Made by a program: the position numbers and the translations under genes. From Sarcocystis neurona (taxonomy: Eukaryota; Apicomplexa; Conoidasida; Eucoccidiorida; Sarcocystidae), in NCBI GenBank assembly GCA_000727475.1, contig KL647299.1, positions 1,626,379 through 1,690,378 on the forward strand: DNA of 64,000 nt, in the 5' to 3' direction. Below, piece by piece: positions 1-12,616 of the stretch; within the stretch, counting starts at the first letter, position 1; every line of letters begins with the position of its first letter. Below the pieces are notes generated by a model. The model had not been told where the DNA came from. It worked only from the letters and a program-made list of their open reading frames with translations, and did no database searches.

Positions 1-2212
1 GAGCCTCGGCTGAAAGACAGCTACCCGAAAGCTCGCCGCCACGAGAATGAATTCTTCAATTTTCACGCAGCCGTTGCCTGCTGCACGCGCCTGCGCCTTC
101 GCTGCTGTGGCAAAGGCGTCTCATCGTCGTGGCAGATGCTGCCGACGTCCTGTATGTAGCCCACACTTCACCAGCTGCTGTGAACTGGCTCTCCTCGCTT
201 CTGGAAGAGGAGGAAGTCTGCACCGGTGCCCAGTCACCTACTGCTCTTAGAAGACATGCACAAGTCCACACGTACATATACGCGTCGTTGCCGGCAAATC
301 TTCTTCTTCACGTAACTGCGTCTGCTAGGCTCCTGCACGCGATCCCATGCATGCACGGCCTTTGTGAAGCGTCCCCGCCAATGTCTCACGTGCACGGGGG
401 GACTGGGGCAGCTGCTTCTTCATCACTTCTGCGACAGCCGCTGCCAAAGCTTTCTCACCAAGCGCACACGCCTGCACACATGCTGTTTTGCCGCACGCCG
501 CGGTCGTAGCTGCTACGGCAACTCCTGCCACAACAAAACAATCTAGACCACGTCTTTTTCTTCTCCTCTCTGTTCTTTTTCCTTTCTGGCTGCTCTCCGC
601 TTCCACGCACCCGCTGATGTTTTCTGCATGCGCGTGCAACAGCGGCGACTCTTGGGCTGTGTGCACGTCAGAGCTAGGAAGGTTAAAACGAAACAAGAAA
701 CGTACGTTGGGGAACACGTGTACACACACACATATACACACAGACGCACGTATACACACACGCAGATATTGCACATGCACCTTCACATACACACATGCAG
801 GCAATGTTTCTACATACACCTCTCCACACACAAGTTGGCATACACACGCCCATACACATACACAAACATACACGTACAGACACATACACACACGTCCATG
901 CAGGGAGTCCTTTCTCTCTGAGAAAAGAAGTGAACTTCTGCAGGAGGCATGTCTCACCGTTGAAGCCGTCGAAAAAGGCGTACTCCCTGCAGGCCGGCTC
1001 CTTGTCTAAGTCGCACGCGTCTATCGCAGTGCGGGTGGCACTTTCTACAGAAACAGCAAAACAGGACAGCGCGCCTTTCAAAGAAGTTGTCGACGGAGTC
1101 GTGGGAGAGAAAATGCAGGGTAGAGAAAAGCGAGAGGGTTCGTCGTGAACTGGGAAGAGAAAACGAGTAAACGGTTCAAGCAGCAACAAAAGTGACACCC
1201 TCAGCCACAAACACTGCCTACCGAACTGCCGGCCACGCATGTACACACACATACACGTATACATGTATGTGGATGAGTCAAGAAACATACAGACACAGAG
1301 AGGCATGTATATATACACATATATATATATATATATATACACGCCCACAACCCCGCATACGCATGTACGTGCATATATGTGTATGGAGAAGAAAAGATGT
1401 CTACGGACGTGTCAATATATGCATACGTAGACAAACGCACACAAATATATATGTATGTACGGACGTATACACACGCATGCAAACACGTAAGCGTGTACGA
1501 TCATATATATACATATATATATATATATATACGGAGTACGCGCGTATGCGACTCGTTGTACCTTTCACTTTCCTTTGTACACATGTAGAAATCTCCCTCT
1601 CTAACTTTTCTCCGATTCATTTCAACGAGTGCATCCGGGACACAGACGACTGACGTATAAACAGAGAAAGAAAAAAAGAGAGGAGGAGTCAGCGTGGACA
1701 ACGGTTCATGCAGAGACGACGACCCTACGCGACCCTCCTGTCGTTTTGCGTAGCGGCCGAGAAACCAGCGCTGCTGCGTGATGACCTTCCATCACATGGC
1801 GCGTCGCAGAAACCCCTCCACACACACAGCTCCTCTGGTCATATAAAAAAAAATTGACATGCGCCCATATATACACACACAAGACTATGTATGCACGTGT
1901 CAAGTGATCACGTATAGCTACAGGTCCAGGCATATATATATATATATGTATGTGTGCACAATTTCCTATATATGTGCGTGCTGTGAGGAAGAGAGGGAGA
2001 CGGACGATCCTCATCAGCTACACACCTCGGTACAGCAACTACACATATATATATATATATGTGGGCATACACAGGACCTACAAACAAAGATACAGAAGTC
2101 TCGGTAGATATTTGTACGTACACAGAGAGAGAGATGCATGCACGCATAGTGGATACCGTCAGTTGTTACTCTATAGGTAGAAGCAGGCATACGTATACAC
2201 ACATATATATGT
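1..2212. other. Repeat-laden stretch without a recognisable gene
   Basis: Open frames here are short and consist mainly of His/Thr/Tyr or Cys/Val runs produced by CA/TG and TA microsatellites. I see no domain or convincing splice-bounded exon. It lies downstream of the minus-strand gene ending at 2213, so its right edge may include that gene's 3' untranslated region. Confidence 0.5.
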
Positions 2213-2260
2213 TTATGCGGATGAGGAATGAATGTAGAAATACCGACGTATATTCATAGA
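715..2260. repeat. Cluster of CA- and TA-type microsatellites
   Basis: A CA-rich tract runs from about 718 to 900. Pure TA runs lie near 1318-1340, 1504-1531, 1932-1948 and 2044-2060, separated by degenerate ACAT/GTAT sequence. The runs are imperfect, so this looks like old microsatellite expansion and not an assembly artefact. Confidence 0.8.
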
Positions 2261-2424
2261 GAGACGTAGTTTCTCCTTACGTAGGGCACGCCGCCGTTGG
2301 AAGAAGTAGCAGCCAGAGAGAGCCACTACCGCGAGAACAACGAGGAACACACGAAGTCTCGGGAACTTCTTTTGAGGCGGGTGAAGGGTTTCTTGGTCGA
2401 AGGCGTTGTCGGCGTAGGCCTGTC
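2213..2424 (-). CDS. Last exon of the membrane-protein gene (TM and cytosolic tail)
   Basis: The exon encodes about 70 residues: an acidic linker, a hydrophobic stretch of some 17 residues (VFLVVLAVVALSGCYFF), the basic cluster QRRRALRKEK, and a stop at 2213. The acceptor (bases 2427-2425 on the minus strand) has a T-rich tract. Joining to 2891 restores an open frame without a stop. A GPI signal is unlikely because charged residues follow the hydrophobic segment. Confidence 0.65.
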
Positions 2425-5400
2425 CTGTGCAAAAATCAATCACATGCCCCGGGAACCGCAGCAGCAGCAACAGCAGCAAAGAGAAACGATGGTAACGAAA
2501 GGGACGGCACGCAGCACCACCGACAGCGGCAGAGAAAGAAGCCGCAGCAGCGGCAGTGATACCGATGTCAGCAGCAGCGACAACGGCAGCAGCACCAGCA
2601 CCAGAGACGAAAGCAGCAGCAATGACAGCAGCGGCAGCAAGAACAGCAGCAGCGACGACAGTAGCAGCAGCAGGGGCAACAGCAGCAGCGACGACGGTAG
2701 CAGCACAGCGACGACAACACAAGCAGCACCGGAGGCAACAGCAGCAGCAGCGACGACAGTAGCAGCAGCAGCGACGACGTTAGCAGCAGCAAGGACGACA
2801 GTAGCAGCAGCAGGGACACAAGAGCAGCGCGCAGCTGTGAGGATACCAGCAGCAGCGGCAAGACTTTTCTCTTCGGGTCGTCGGTCTTACCTCTGTACGC
2901 GACATCGTAGGGAGAGTAGCTGGTATTCAAAGCATCCCGCGTGCTGCTGGTGCTGTTGCTGTCTGCCGTTGCTGTTGGGTCGGCAGCAGCATCGCTAGCG
3001 TGTAGGGGCCAGCCTTCTGCCGCATCTGCTCCTCCTGCTGCTCCTCCCGCAAAAGCAGAACGCAGCGCCGTCCCTCTTTCCTGGTAGAACTGAAACTGGT
3101 TGTTGCTGTACTCTGCTGGGGGATGAGAAAATGCTGCTGCGTATCTATTCTGCTGCTGCTGAGGATTCAGCGGGTCTCGCTGCCGCTGGCGTTCTGTGTA
3201 CGACCCCAGCTCCATCGCCGTTACCGTCGCAATTTCCACAACAAAAACGTCTTGTGAAGATTAGGAAGAAGCAAGAGACAGGATGCGAAGACAGACAGAA
3301 AAGACGGGAGAAAAGACGGAAAGGGAAAAGAAGACTCAGGGGGCGGAAACGAAGACGCAGAAAACAAAAGCTCGACTCAGGGAGCAGATGTCGCGGCTGC
3401 AGCACAGCAGTGCTCATCCGACCTGAGGTGGGGAGCAGCCACAAGACACAGCAGATACAGCATCGGCAGAAAGACACCAACGCCAGCAGCAGCAAAGCCT
3501 CGCCGCAGGTGCGCTTTACAGGAAGACTGGAACGTGCACGGAGGGCACCGGAAAAGGGAGAACGTTAAGGGAGCAACAGGCAGGAGAAGCCTCCCCTGCG
3601 AAAGAAAAGGAAGACGACGTAGTGTTCCTGAGGAAAAATAGAAAGAGAAGCAGAGACACAGAGAGCCGCCGACAAATGACGCACACCAAGAAAATCGTCG
3701 CCGGTTCGGTAGCGTCACTTCGGCGGCTATTCAAGAGCTGCTTGGGCATGCACGTAGATGAGCAAAAGCGAAATTCCTTACCGAGCTTTTCTGTGAGGCG
3801 CACTCTTATTACACGATTTACTTGGACAACGAGCCCCCCCGCTTTCCTCAAGTATATCCCAAAGATGTACACAGATGTCCTCTCTTTGCCTTGGTACGCG
3901 TGACTATCTTTTTCTTCACACTTAAGTACCTACACGGCTACAGAATCGACAGCTCCTGTGACGAGTGCAGAACGGGCGTATTTCTGCTAAGTCTATACAC
4001 ACACGTGTGAGTTCATGCGCACGGCTGATCCACATACACATGTACACCACACACGCATACTGGCAAACTTTCTATGGATGCCGAAATTCACTACCACTAC
4101 TATAGAGATAGATTTGTGTATGGCGACAGAGAGCGAGAACAGAGACAGACAGACACGGACACAAACACACACGTATAAAGGTGAAGACGAGCCCTGTCCG
4201 TAGCGTGAGGTACAGAAGAAAGGGACAAAAAGGCGAGGGAGTCCTTGGAGTTTTCCATCTTTTATAACGGACGAAGTCGGCAGACACTGCACACGTGTTG
4301 CACCGAATAGAGAGATACAGACATACACGCATGTGTGGACACGTGCGCGCCGGTACATTTCCCTGTCCACCTCTCTATTCCTCTCCCTGTGGAGAAGAAA
4401 GACGTAAAAAGCAAAAAAACTTTTCTGTGAAGAAGGTGTTCAGCAGCGCAAGGAAACGAGAAGGAAGCGTCAGAAAAGTGCGGCCCAAAAAGTGCAGCCC
4501 AAAAGGTGCAGCCCACTTTTCTAGTTCGAGGTAAAGAAACGGAGGGCAGAAGAAAAGAAGTTGCTGGCAAAGTCGCGTATGTGTTCTCACCAGTGCCAAT
4601 CGCAGAACTCCCCCGTCACATTTAAATCTATACTAATGGCTACATATATACATACATTCACATATACATACATACGTACACACACATATACACATGCATA
4701 CATTCGTACACACACGTATATACATACATACATATATACATACATACATACGCGTACGTACACGTGCATACCTACGCATACGTACACATACATACAGACA
4801 CATACGTACATACATACGTACACAAACACACATACATATATACATACATACATATACATGGAGACAGACCGACATACGTATCAACCAAAAAATATTTGAT
4901 CCAGGCGCACACGTGCATGTACACGTGCGCAATGCGTGTCGCCCACACACACGGACACGTCTCGTATATTCACAGACACATATAGAGAAGTCTACGTGTC
5001 TCCACCTACTACTACTACTACTGCAGGCGCACCTCCTGATTCACGTGGCTGGACGTATACATATATTCAACTATCAAGTATACAGACGTACGTACACGTC
5101 TTCTTTGTTCTGGCGATACGAGGGCTTGTTGTAAGGCAGACTCCACCTAGACAGGCAGAAGGCACTTCTACAGAGCCTACCTAGGCGCCGCAGGGATAGC
5201 GGAAAAGTGTATACACATGGGTACGCAGCAGAATAGATGAAAACAGGTACCTCTTCCTCTACGGGTGGAGCCACCGCTGCAGTCCATCTTCTGCAGCATC
5301 GCAAGACGATTAGTGCGTGACGGTCACCAAAGAAAAACACACACATCTGTATATAGAGATGTCTGTGTGTATGTGTGTGTATGTGTGTGTGTCTGTGTCT

Positions 5401-7450
5401 GTGTCTATACCGCCGTCATCCCACATGCAAAGAAACTCAGGCTGGCGTCATCTTCACGCCCAAGAAATCGACAGTGATGGGGCTACAAGGCCCGACCAGG
5501 AAACAAACATGTTACATATATCGTAAATGTGTCAGGGTCACTTTCAAGGAAACGAAACTGGCGCTGTTCGCCAGAGATTCGCTCCTTTGTTCAAAGAGCC
5601 CACGCTTGTCAGGCGACGTCAAGAAGAGGAAAGTGCGCGCAAAGGCCTCTTCTCCACGCGTGCACTGCAGAATTTTCAGCTCGCGCCCAGTGAGAAGGAA
5701 AAAAAGGACAAAAGACAAAGTGAAACACCGACCCCCTTTCCCCAGGTCCCTATGGTTTCGGCTAACATATATGAAGAAGAGCTGAGCGCAACAGAGGGAG
5801 TAACAGTGTCCCCCTGCTCTTTTCGGCCGGTGCAAGGAACAGAGAAGACTTCGCGGAGAGACAAAAAATCATACAAGTCCCCCCCAAGGACGATACAAAG
5901 AAAAGGTGTTCCCCTGTGTTTTCTTGGTGTGGCGGTTGCTGTAGAAGTCAACTTGCATACACGTGCACGTGACTGCGTCTCGCCTTCTCCAACACTACTG
6001 CTGCCTTGCATGCATTTCCCGACGGGTTTCTGCTGCTCTGCGAGGAAAGACGACTTCTTCACCTCTGCATCAATTTCTGCTGGTAGCAAAGTAAACGAAA
6101 ACGCGTCTCTCGTCCTCCCGAGCGGTGCCCTCCCCAGTGAACGCCCAATGCCACCTACGCACGGAGACGCCGTCTCCGTCTCTGTCTCGCAATGTCCTTA
6201 CGCACCGATCTTCCCCCCACTCTGTGTGATAAACACTCTTACGGGCAAACACTTCCGAACATGCAGGAGAGGAGAGACGCGACAGACACTCCGCGCGTCG
6301 GCGTAGCCCAACCGAAACACACGGAGGACTTGCAGCAAGCTTTCCCACGAACTCCACACATATTCCATGCAAGCCTCCCTACGTACAGAAAATCGTTAGG
6401 CGACCGGCGCACATCCGCATCCATACACACACACAGTTTACGCCCAGCCGGCAGCGTTTACCCACGAAGGCCCCCTTCTTTGTCAACAAAGTCGTACATA
6501 TACGCACGTGTACAGATGCATGTGCGCCTGCCCACAACAGTGCTATATGCCTATATAGATGTCTGTGTGTGTAGGTGTTTGTAGAGACGTCCCCTGCATG
6601 TGTGAGCCGCTCTGTGCGTAAGAAGCTCGACGGGGCCAAGGCGGCAGCGGCAGGGCTCCAATGCAGGAAACGGCCCTCTGCGCGCTCATCCTACAGAATT
6701 TCCCAGAGAAGGGTGAACTTTCAGCATTTCTCCTTCACTCTCTTTCTCTCTGTGCGACGAAATCCTTGCTCGAAGTATTTCTGCCCTCTTCTCTGAGGCA
6801 GCCTCCGGATACCCTCTGTACGCATGTGCGGCTGCGCAGCGGCTGTCCTCAACACAGGTGGCCTGGGTAGGACGGAACTTTAGTAGGCGTTGTGTGGCTG
6901 TCACATAAATTCAAACGCGTAATAATCGTACGAGGAGTACACGCGCAAAAGTGGACAAGACGGCCGCGTAAGCTTCTGCAGAAGTTCTTCTACAGAAGGA
7001 AGGACGGGTCGTTGCTTGTTTCCCACGTGCCCCTTTTTCTCCACATGAAAAACCACGTCTCTTTTGGCAGCACGGCCTGGAAATTCCCCACGGCTACAAA
7101 CGCACGCCGTAAGTTCTGCTCCTTACGAAAGAAACTGCGTACAGACAGTCGCGCTTTGTTGAACAGTTGCCACAGGCGTCTCATGTTGGGAAAAGAGTTC
7201 CTTACTTTCTTTTACGTCGCGTGGCGAGGGGAAAGAGCGGGGCGGCGTCGGGATGGCGAGAAGAAGAACGCAAACGGGGTGGAGGCGGAGGAGGGGGCAG
7301 AGGGCAGCAAAAAGAGGGAAGGGAACACGTGGGAAGGAAGCGGAAGAAGAAGGCGAAGAAGCGCCGGACACCGCTGAGTACGTAGAACGTACTGCAGGGG
7401 CAGAGATGAGGAAAACCACCAGGACGCACAGGTACGAGTGGGAGAAGCAG
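2213..7450 (-). CDS. Multi-exon gene for a putative membrane protein, unidentified
   Basis: The two 3' exons are well supported. Exon 3258-2891 encodes a Q/N/S/A-rich extracellular-type segment (with QFQFYQERGTALRSAF) and ends at a GTAAGA donor. Exon 2424-2213 starts after a TTTTTGCACAG acceptor and encodes AYADNAFDQETLHPPQKK, a hydrophobic segment (VFLVVLAVVALSGCYFF), then a basic tail. The phases fit (G|GA makes Gly). Topology is therefore ectodomain, membrane span, short cytosolic tail. Further upstream exon-like frames on this strand lie at 3595-3520, about 3872-3780, 5665-5520, 6076-5745 and 6862-6695, and a hydrophobic N-terminal-like frame lies near 7470-7130. Whether all belong to one gene is inference, and the true start is not fixed. 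I recognise no family. It could be a surface or secretory-organelle protein. Confidence 0.5.
2425..2890 (-). repeat. CTG-rich intron (CAG on the plus strand)
   Basis: This 466-base intron is mostly imperfect CAG/CGA/CAA trinucleotides at 2458-2830, read as CTG on the transcribed sense strand. It produces long false frames (poly-Leu, poly-Ala, poly-Cys, poly-Ser) on both strands. Splice signals at both ends, and rejoining of a clean frame, show it is an intron. Confidence 0.7.
2891..3258 (-). CDS. Penultimate exon of the membrane-protein gene
   Basis: The exon codes for about 122 residues rich in Gln, Asn, Ala, Ser and Thr with no cysteine motif. It includes a four-Gln run written as CAG on the sense strand. 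The donor (GTAAGA at 2890-2885) is strong. The acceptor (CACAAG before 3258) is weaker, so the 5' edge is approximate. Low complexity prevents family assignment. Confidence 0.55.
4630..4862. repeat. TACA/TATACA tetranucleotide-like satellite
   Basis: About 230 bases of near-continuous ACAT/ACAC units give frames of Tyr-Ile-His-Thr on the plus strand and Val-Cys-Met-Tyr on the minus strand. It lies inside the presumed intron space of the minus-strand membrane-protein gene. Confidence 0.85.
5358..5408. repeat. TG/TGTC microsatellite
   Basis: An alternating purine-pyrimidine tract of TGTGTATG and GTGTCT units, about 50 bases long. Confidence 0.8.
5745..6076 (-). CDS. Candidate internal exon of the minus-strand membrane-protein gene
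   Basis: This minus-strand frame stays open for about 110 codons, starting after a CTACCAGCAG acceptor and reading EIDAEVKKSSFLAEQQKPVG. It has mixed, non-repetitive composition and two spaced cysteines, and a possible GTCGGT donor lies near 5745. An overlapping plus-strand frame of similar length exists (5527-6306), but it shows no splice support and less protein-like composition. No domain is recognised. Confidence 0.35.
6695..6862 (-). CDS. Candidate exon of the minus-strand membrane-protein gene
   Basis: Exactly 56 codons lie between a CCTACCCAG acceptor and a GTAGGA donor. The encoded segment starts ATCVEDSRCAAAHAYRGYPE and continues as a charged, helix-like stretch. It has the same orientation and neighbourhood as the other exons. 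Its linkage to the gene ending at 2213 is inferred. Confidence 0.35.
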
Positions 7451-7500
7451 CTATCGCGACCAGGAAGTGAGTGAAAGGAAATAAAGGGAAGGACGGCGGC
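7180..7500. other. Purine-rich tract, possible 5' exon on the minus strand
   Basis: The plus strand is strongly G/A-rich. On the minus strand a frame includes the hydrophobic run LCVLVVFLISAPAVRS, which resembles a signal peptide, and a GTAAGG donor lies near 7130. This could be the start region of the minus-strand membrane-protein gene, or only compositional bias. Confidence 0.25.
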
Positions 7501-7529
7501 AGATGCCGACGACTGGCTTTTGTTCATGC

Positions 7530-8064
7530 GTGTGAAAGAACTTCACAAGGAGCTGTGAAGCGCTGAGAAACTAGTAAAACGAAGGAACAGTAGCCGGGGA
7601 CGAGAACAAAAGGAGGTGGGACGCAAGCTGGGGAAGATTGGGGGGAAGATGGGACGGCGCGCAGAAAAGCTGCCAAAAGAGGTAACTGCGAAATTTGTCG
7701 TTCGAGGCAGAAGCCGAAGCGTGTGTGAAGTGAAGGTTTTCGATGACGAGAATGGACTTCTACAAAGAGACGAACAATTTAAGACTCAAAAGGGGATCTA
7801 AACCAACTTTTCTAAAATTCGCGAGCTCCAAGTATTTGGGACAAAACAAAAGTGCCTCGATGCGTACGCTCGGCACGGTGAAACGGGAAGGATAGGCATC
7901 TCAGAAAAACACAGAAGAGTGAAATATGACGGCCTACTACAAAAGCACGGGAACGGCAGAGAGTGCTAGCCACCGGAACCACAGAGAAGTGAAAATTGCA
8001 TCGAAGTGCTCGTGGAAAACAAGAGAACAGGAAGGAAGAAAAGACATAAGCTCTCTAAAATCAC
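7530..8064. other. Stretch with no supported gene
   Basis: Only short frames occur, with no paired splice signals or motif. A plus-strand frame at 7616-7801 is basic and anonymous. The sequence lies between two minus-strand gene models. Confidence 0.4.
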
Positions 8065-8217
8065 TCATATATCACTCGTCACTGCTGCCACCCGGGAGCA
8101 CTTTCCCACTCCTACTGACAGCAATACTACAAACACAAACACTATTACCACCAGTACTAGTACTGACACTACTACCGTTTTAATCGTAATATCGTAGAAG
8201 TGTCCACATTGACGGTT
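8065..8217 (-). CDS. Candidate last exon with hydrophobic segment
   Basis: After a GCGACTGCAG acceptor the minus strand reads NRQCGHFYDITIK, then some 22 almost purely aliphatic/aromatic residues (VVVSVLVLVVIVFVFVVLLS), then KCSRVAAVTSDI and a stop at 8065. This suits a transmembrane anchor. The hydrophobic run is written by GTA/GTG/TTT triplets that read as ACT/AAC repeats on the other strand, so a compositional artefact is possible. Its phase does not match the exon ending at 8804, so an intervening exon would be needed. Confidence 0.3.
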   Translation of the reverse strand, partial: NRQCGHFYDITIKTVVVSVLVLVVIVFVFVVLLSVGVGKCSRVAAVTSDI

Positions 8218-8803
8218 CTGCAGTCGCCTAAGACAACGTCTACCGAGCTATGCCGTGTGCAGACTTACAGTGTGCAAACATTTATACACATATATGTATA
8301 TATACGTATACGTATACATATACATACGTACATACAAAAATGTAGATTTGTGCAAAAACACACATGAAACTCAGGGTGTATCTCTCTCTCTGAACCTCCA
8401 CGTGCGTAAGTGAAGATTTACGAAGGTATAAAACCTAAGTGCTGATCAACTCCGACTACAGTGCGTTTTATAATCCTAGAGAAGCCCACCTTTATGACTA
8501 GCACTCACAATTACTCGAGTTCTGCCGGGGGTGGGAAAGGAACGCATGCAAGGAAGAGGTCACAAGGTCACCGCGAAAAGCCTTCCTTATCCGTCGAATG
8601 AGTAAGCTAGGAGCGTAGTTGTCGAAAGCGAAAGACACGGAATCTAAGGAACACAAAACGAGAACAAGTGTTGCTGTCGCGCCTGGGGTAATGACAGACT
8701 TGCTCTGAGTCGCGCGTGAGGGGCACGCGACTTAGGAGAGGCCACAAGGGACGCAATAACTACGAGAGAGAAAGTACAGTGCCTAACTTAGGTGTGCTCG
8801 TAC

Positions 8804-9913
8804 CTGAAATATATACACTGAAGCATTACATGAAGATTTTTCCACATCCTGTCTCCGCAGTTCTTTGATAAAGTGTAAACAACAGCGGTTGTGCCGTTCA
8901 TGTGGGGAACGTACGAGTATCCCTCCTTGCCCAGCCAAACGTAATTGTAAAAAGTGGCGACGGATGCAATAAAAGGCGGGTTGTGATGCATCTTAGGGTC
9001 AGGCCTGCGTCAGCAAGTTCTAGGCAGACTACGCTGCAACGGTGTAGGCAACACGGCACGTTCTCCGATGCCAGCGAACGGGCAGGATGCGACATCACCA
9101 ACAACCAGAGACATGCGCACTTGATTTACACGTCTGTGTGTCCACGAACAAGAATCAGAGAAAGCGATGGAAAAAGTAACTAACTGCTCAAGGCAACGCA
9201 AGGAACATTTAGTAGCGGCGACAGCAGCCATGCGGCACGTCACGCACATCGGAGTTAAGCACCACATGCAAAGCGTATATTTGCCGCCCTTCGAAAACAC
9301 GCATGTGGCTCTAATTCGATTGATTCGTCACTTATGATATATATGTAAAGTACAGATTTAACGTCCGCGCCTTGTTGCTAACCTACACGGAGGACTTTAC
9401 TCGTCGTGTGAAATTCTTAGTCAGAACAGCTCCCCCGTCTACTTGTGGTATCTCCTTTTCGATTTATACGGAAAAAGGTTGTTTTCCTTCTGAACCTTTA
9501 CTTGTCGTGTTTGAACTATTGTTCCCGTCTAGTTCCCTTCCCCTAGCTCCTATCGCAGCGGCTCGAAAACACAAGCGGGCGGGCGCATGCGTGCACCTCC
9601 ACGCCGTGCCGCTCCACCGCGCGAGCGTTCCTGTGTACCACGAATTAACGTACACATGCCTTTATACAGATACAGCCCCTATGCGTCTATATATGCAGTA
9701 CACGTGTGCGCATGTCTTTGTTATGTACGTACTTCAGACGTAGGAAAGTGGATGTGTCTAGACTTCAGAAGTGGTCCCCGGACACACATACGTGTACAGG
9801 AAGAGGCAGACAGGTTTAACATTGATTACATAGTTGTACACGCCTTGCGGACCTCCAGCTGTCCGGTACTGAATCTGCATATGAATCCCTCCGCCTGCCA
9901 CAGCAGGGGAATT
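8804..9913 (-). CDS. Two phase-matched exons of an unidentified minus-strand gene
   Basis: Exon 9913-9792 follows an ATCTTCGCAG acceptor and reads NSPAVAGGGIHMQIQYRTAG, then a beta-rich stretch, ending at a GTATGT donor in phase 2. Exon 9004-8804 starts after GCTGACGCAG with one base completing the codon. It encodes about 66 residues including FYNYVWLGKEGYSYVP and TLSKNCGDRMWKN, and ends at a GTACGA donor in phase 2. Both frames have ordinary amino-acid composition, unlike the repeat-driven frames nearby. A short upstream exon may lie near 10247-10214. I do not recognise the family. A secreted or surface protein is one option because of the aromatic and cysteine content. Confidence 0.5.
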
Positions 9914-10279
9914 CTGCGAAGATAGCAAGTGCTGAGGCCCCTAACCGGCCTGCTGCCGTTGTCCTAAATACGTTGGCATGCACTGCTACGCCGCAGAAGG
10001 CCGCGAGGATGCACGGTCGGGGCACTGCTCCCTTTCACAGCTGTCCGTAAAGATACAAATAAATGCACAAACATATGGGTCGCAAGACTCAGTACTTCCT
10101 GAGGACTTCTGCGGGTGGCTGCGCGCCTCTGAACGGAAGCCCGCCGCTGCATAGAACGACACGGACGCCTGTGCGCGCGTAGATGCATATAGATTGTACA
10201 GAAGTGAATGCTTACGCTCGTAGTGGGCTACCACGTTAGAAGAAATGGAAACTGATCTCAAGGGCAGCAAGGGTTGAGT

Positions 10280-12600
10280 TTCATCAAGGGGAAACGTCTC
10301 CTGAACACGGTACGCATGTGTTTCTCACTGCATTCGACAGGAAATGTGAGCATCCTCTGCCGTACAAGTTCTTACACTTTGTTGTACTTAAGTGCCTTCA
10401 ATTGCAGAGCTGATTTACCAAGTGGAATCGGCATCTCGTGTGACATATTGACCGCCGGCCTCAACAATGGAGACTCTCGTTGTTCGTCTGACTCTCTATG
10501 TCTTTCCCGGCGTCAGTGCCCTTTGACGATACTGAGATAAATGGAAGCGTTGAGTAGAGCACTACGCGCTACTACAGAGGTGTCAAATAGTGAAGTTAAA
10601 GACGGTGATACACGTGGAGGTGTCTGACGTGTCCGGGTTCGGAGACTATGTCCACATGAAAACGCAGGGGATGCTACAGGCATCGGCAGGAACACGGAGT
10701 ACCGGTAGCTGCCGCGAACGAGCTGAGACAACGAAGTGCGTGGAACCATGGGGGGAGGTGTTGGTGGTCACCACGAACCGTTACTAGTAAGTGATGTAAA
10801 TGGTATTGCTGCCGTCGGGTTCGTACGTGCGTGGAGTTTACGAGTGTTCACGCGATGACCTGCTGCTGTGGCCCACACACGAAGTATATGAGAGAAAGTC
10901 TGCACGCCACTATGCGGTCAAACACTACGCATGTACCATGTGCAGGTACACAAGCATAACTCGCAGGCAGACGTACGCAGATTTGTCTTCACTTCATACA
11001 GGAAGAGCTACCGCAGTCCCTGCTGGACTGAATGCGTCCTTCGTAGAGCCTCCTCCTGTGTAGGCAACATGCCAGCACGCCTACACAACCGGACAACGCA
11101 CTTTACCGCTTGATTTTTTTATGCCGACACTTTGTTGTTTCTCCGCCGCTTTTGTTAGCTAGAGACGGTGATAGGCGATCTTTACTGAGCTAACGCCAGG
11201 ATGTACTGTTGGTTCGTTGTAAACTCCAACTACGTAGCCTAATGTCCGCTCCCCACTGTGCACTGTGGAATCCACGCAAGAGCATCCTTACGTTGTCTTC
11301 CCTGACTGTACACCATAGGTAGCTACACCCTGAGCCCAAAAAAGAAGCATGGCATCTAGTTGTAACCAGAATGCCTGTGCGAGCGTGGAAGGTGAAAGCT
11401 TGTTCACGCGTATATGGATAGGCAGGTGCTCAAGTTACTCTTTGTAAATTAGTTTTTTAAGCAAGTGTATCTGTACACTTTGCAGGATCATATGAACAAA
11501 CTTGTACTTGTATTAAGACGGGCGTGTGTGCGCCTTGAGTGTGCATAGAAGTATCTTTGTCGAGAACACCATGTACATGCAGGAACCTCTTCAGCGAGAA
11601 CATCATACTTCCGGCCCCTGTGGCCTGTTTGTCGTGAGTGTCACAGAATGACCGCTTTCAAGGAGTAGTGAGGCTCGTGTTACCGGTTTCCAACATATGT
11701 TGTCAGCGTAGCCACCATACAGAATATATTCACAACGCCCCGCTATCCCTGTGGAAGCCGTGTCTGTGTCTACTGATCACCAGATGACTGTCTCTGCCTT
11801 AGACGGATAAGCATAAACGGTATTACGTCAGCCACGACCTCACACCCACTCCGGCGCCAGAAAAGATTTTTATTCCTTCTTTTATTCGTCTTCGCAATGC
11901 AGCATAGCTGTCCTGTTGATTTGTGTATTTGTACATGCTGCGTAGGTGGAGAACAGGAGAAAGTCTGCGTCTGGTTGGTGGTGCAACACAGAATCCCTAA
12001 TAGAATTTCGTAGGCTTTACTCGCCACCCGTACCGAACAGCGAATCACTCCAAAGAATGGGTCTGCTCAAAACCAGAAGGCGCGTGTGACTTTCAAGCAC
12101 AGCCGGCGGACAAGGCAGTCAGCACAGGGGCCTGGACGAAGAAAGCGTGCTACAGCCCCGCTAACATACAACCCGAACGCCCAACGCTATTTCAACGCAT
12201 TTCGCCTGTATGTGCCAGATTAAGAGTGTGTACGCATGTCCTCGTAATTGTGTGTATGTGGTTGCAAATCATTCAGCGCAAGTCTGTAAGGGGAAGAAGA
12301 CGTCACTCGATGTTTCACATTAGGCGCGCCAGCAACGGTACGACAGGCGGGGAGGCACGTTGCTAACGGTTCGTCAACAGTATTCGGTAGGGTAGTTGCC
12401 TTGCTCACATCGAAGTTCTGGACGCACGCTCAGCCGTCTACATGTGGGAGCACTGCTATACGCGGCGCTCCTCGTACGAAATAGTGTAGAGTCTACTGTC
12501 CCTACATTTTTGCGTGTTCCGTGACAGGAAACGTAGAGCTTTGCCGTCGTACGCTTTTAGTCAGAGGCGAAGGACTGCCGCTTACGCGTCTGTTCCACAC
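10280..12600. other. Repeat-poor stretch, no confidently assigned gene
   Basis: The sequence has balanced base composition and almost no microsatellites. Minus-strand frames near 11940-11770 (after a CAAATCAACAG acceptor) and 12408-12220 might be exons of an upstream part of the gene at 8.8-9.9 kb. Plus-strand frames at 10590-11063 are equally anonymous. No motif decides between them. Confidence 0.3.
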
Positions 12601-12616
12601 AAACAACAGAGCGAAA

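Noticed and set aside
5527..6306. 259-codon plus-strand ORF
   Set aside because: No family motif or splice support was seen. The minus strand shows acceptor-bounded frames with more natural composition in the same place, though this is not certain.
7926..8197. Plus-strand Thr/Asn-rich frame with ACT repeats
   Set aside because: Composition follows the trinucleotide tract. The minus-strand reading with a hydrophobic segment is at least as plausible, and neither is proven.
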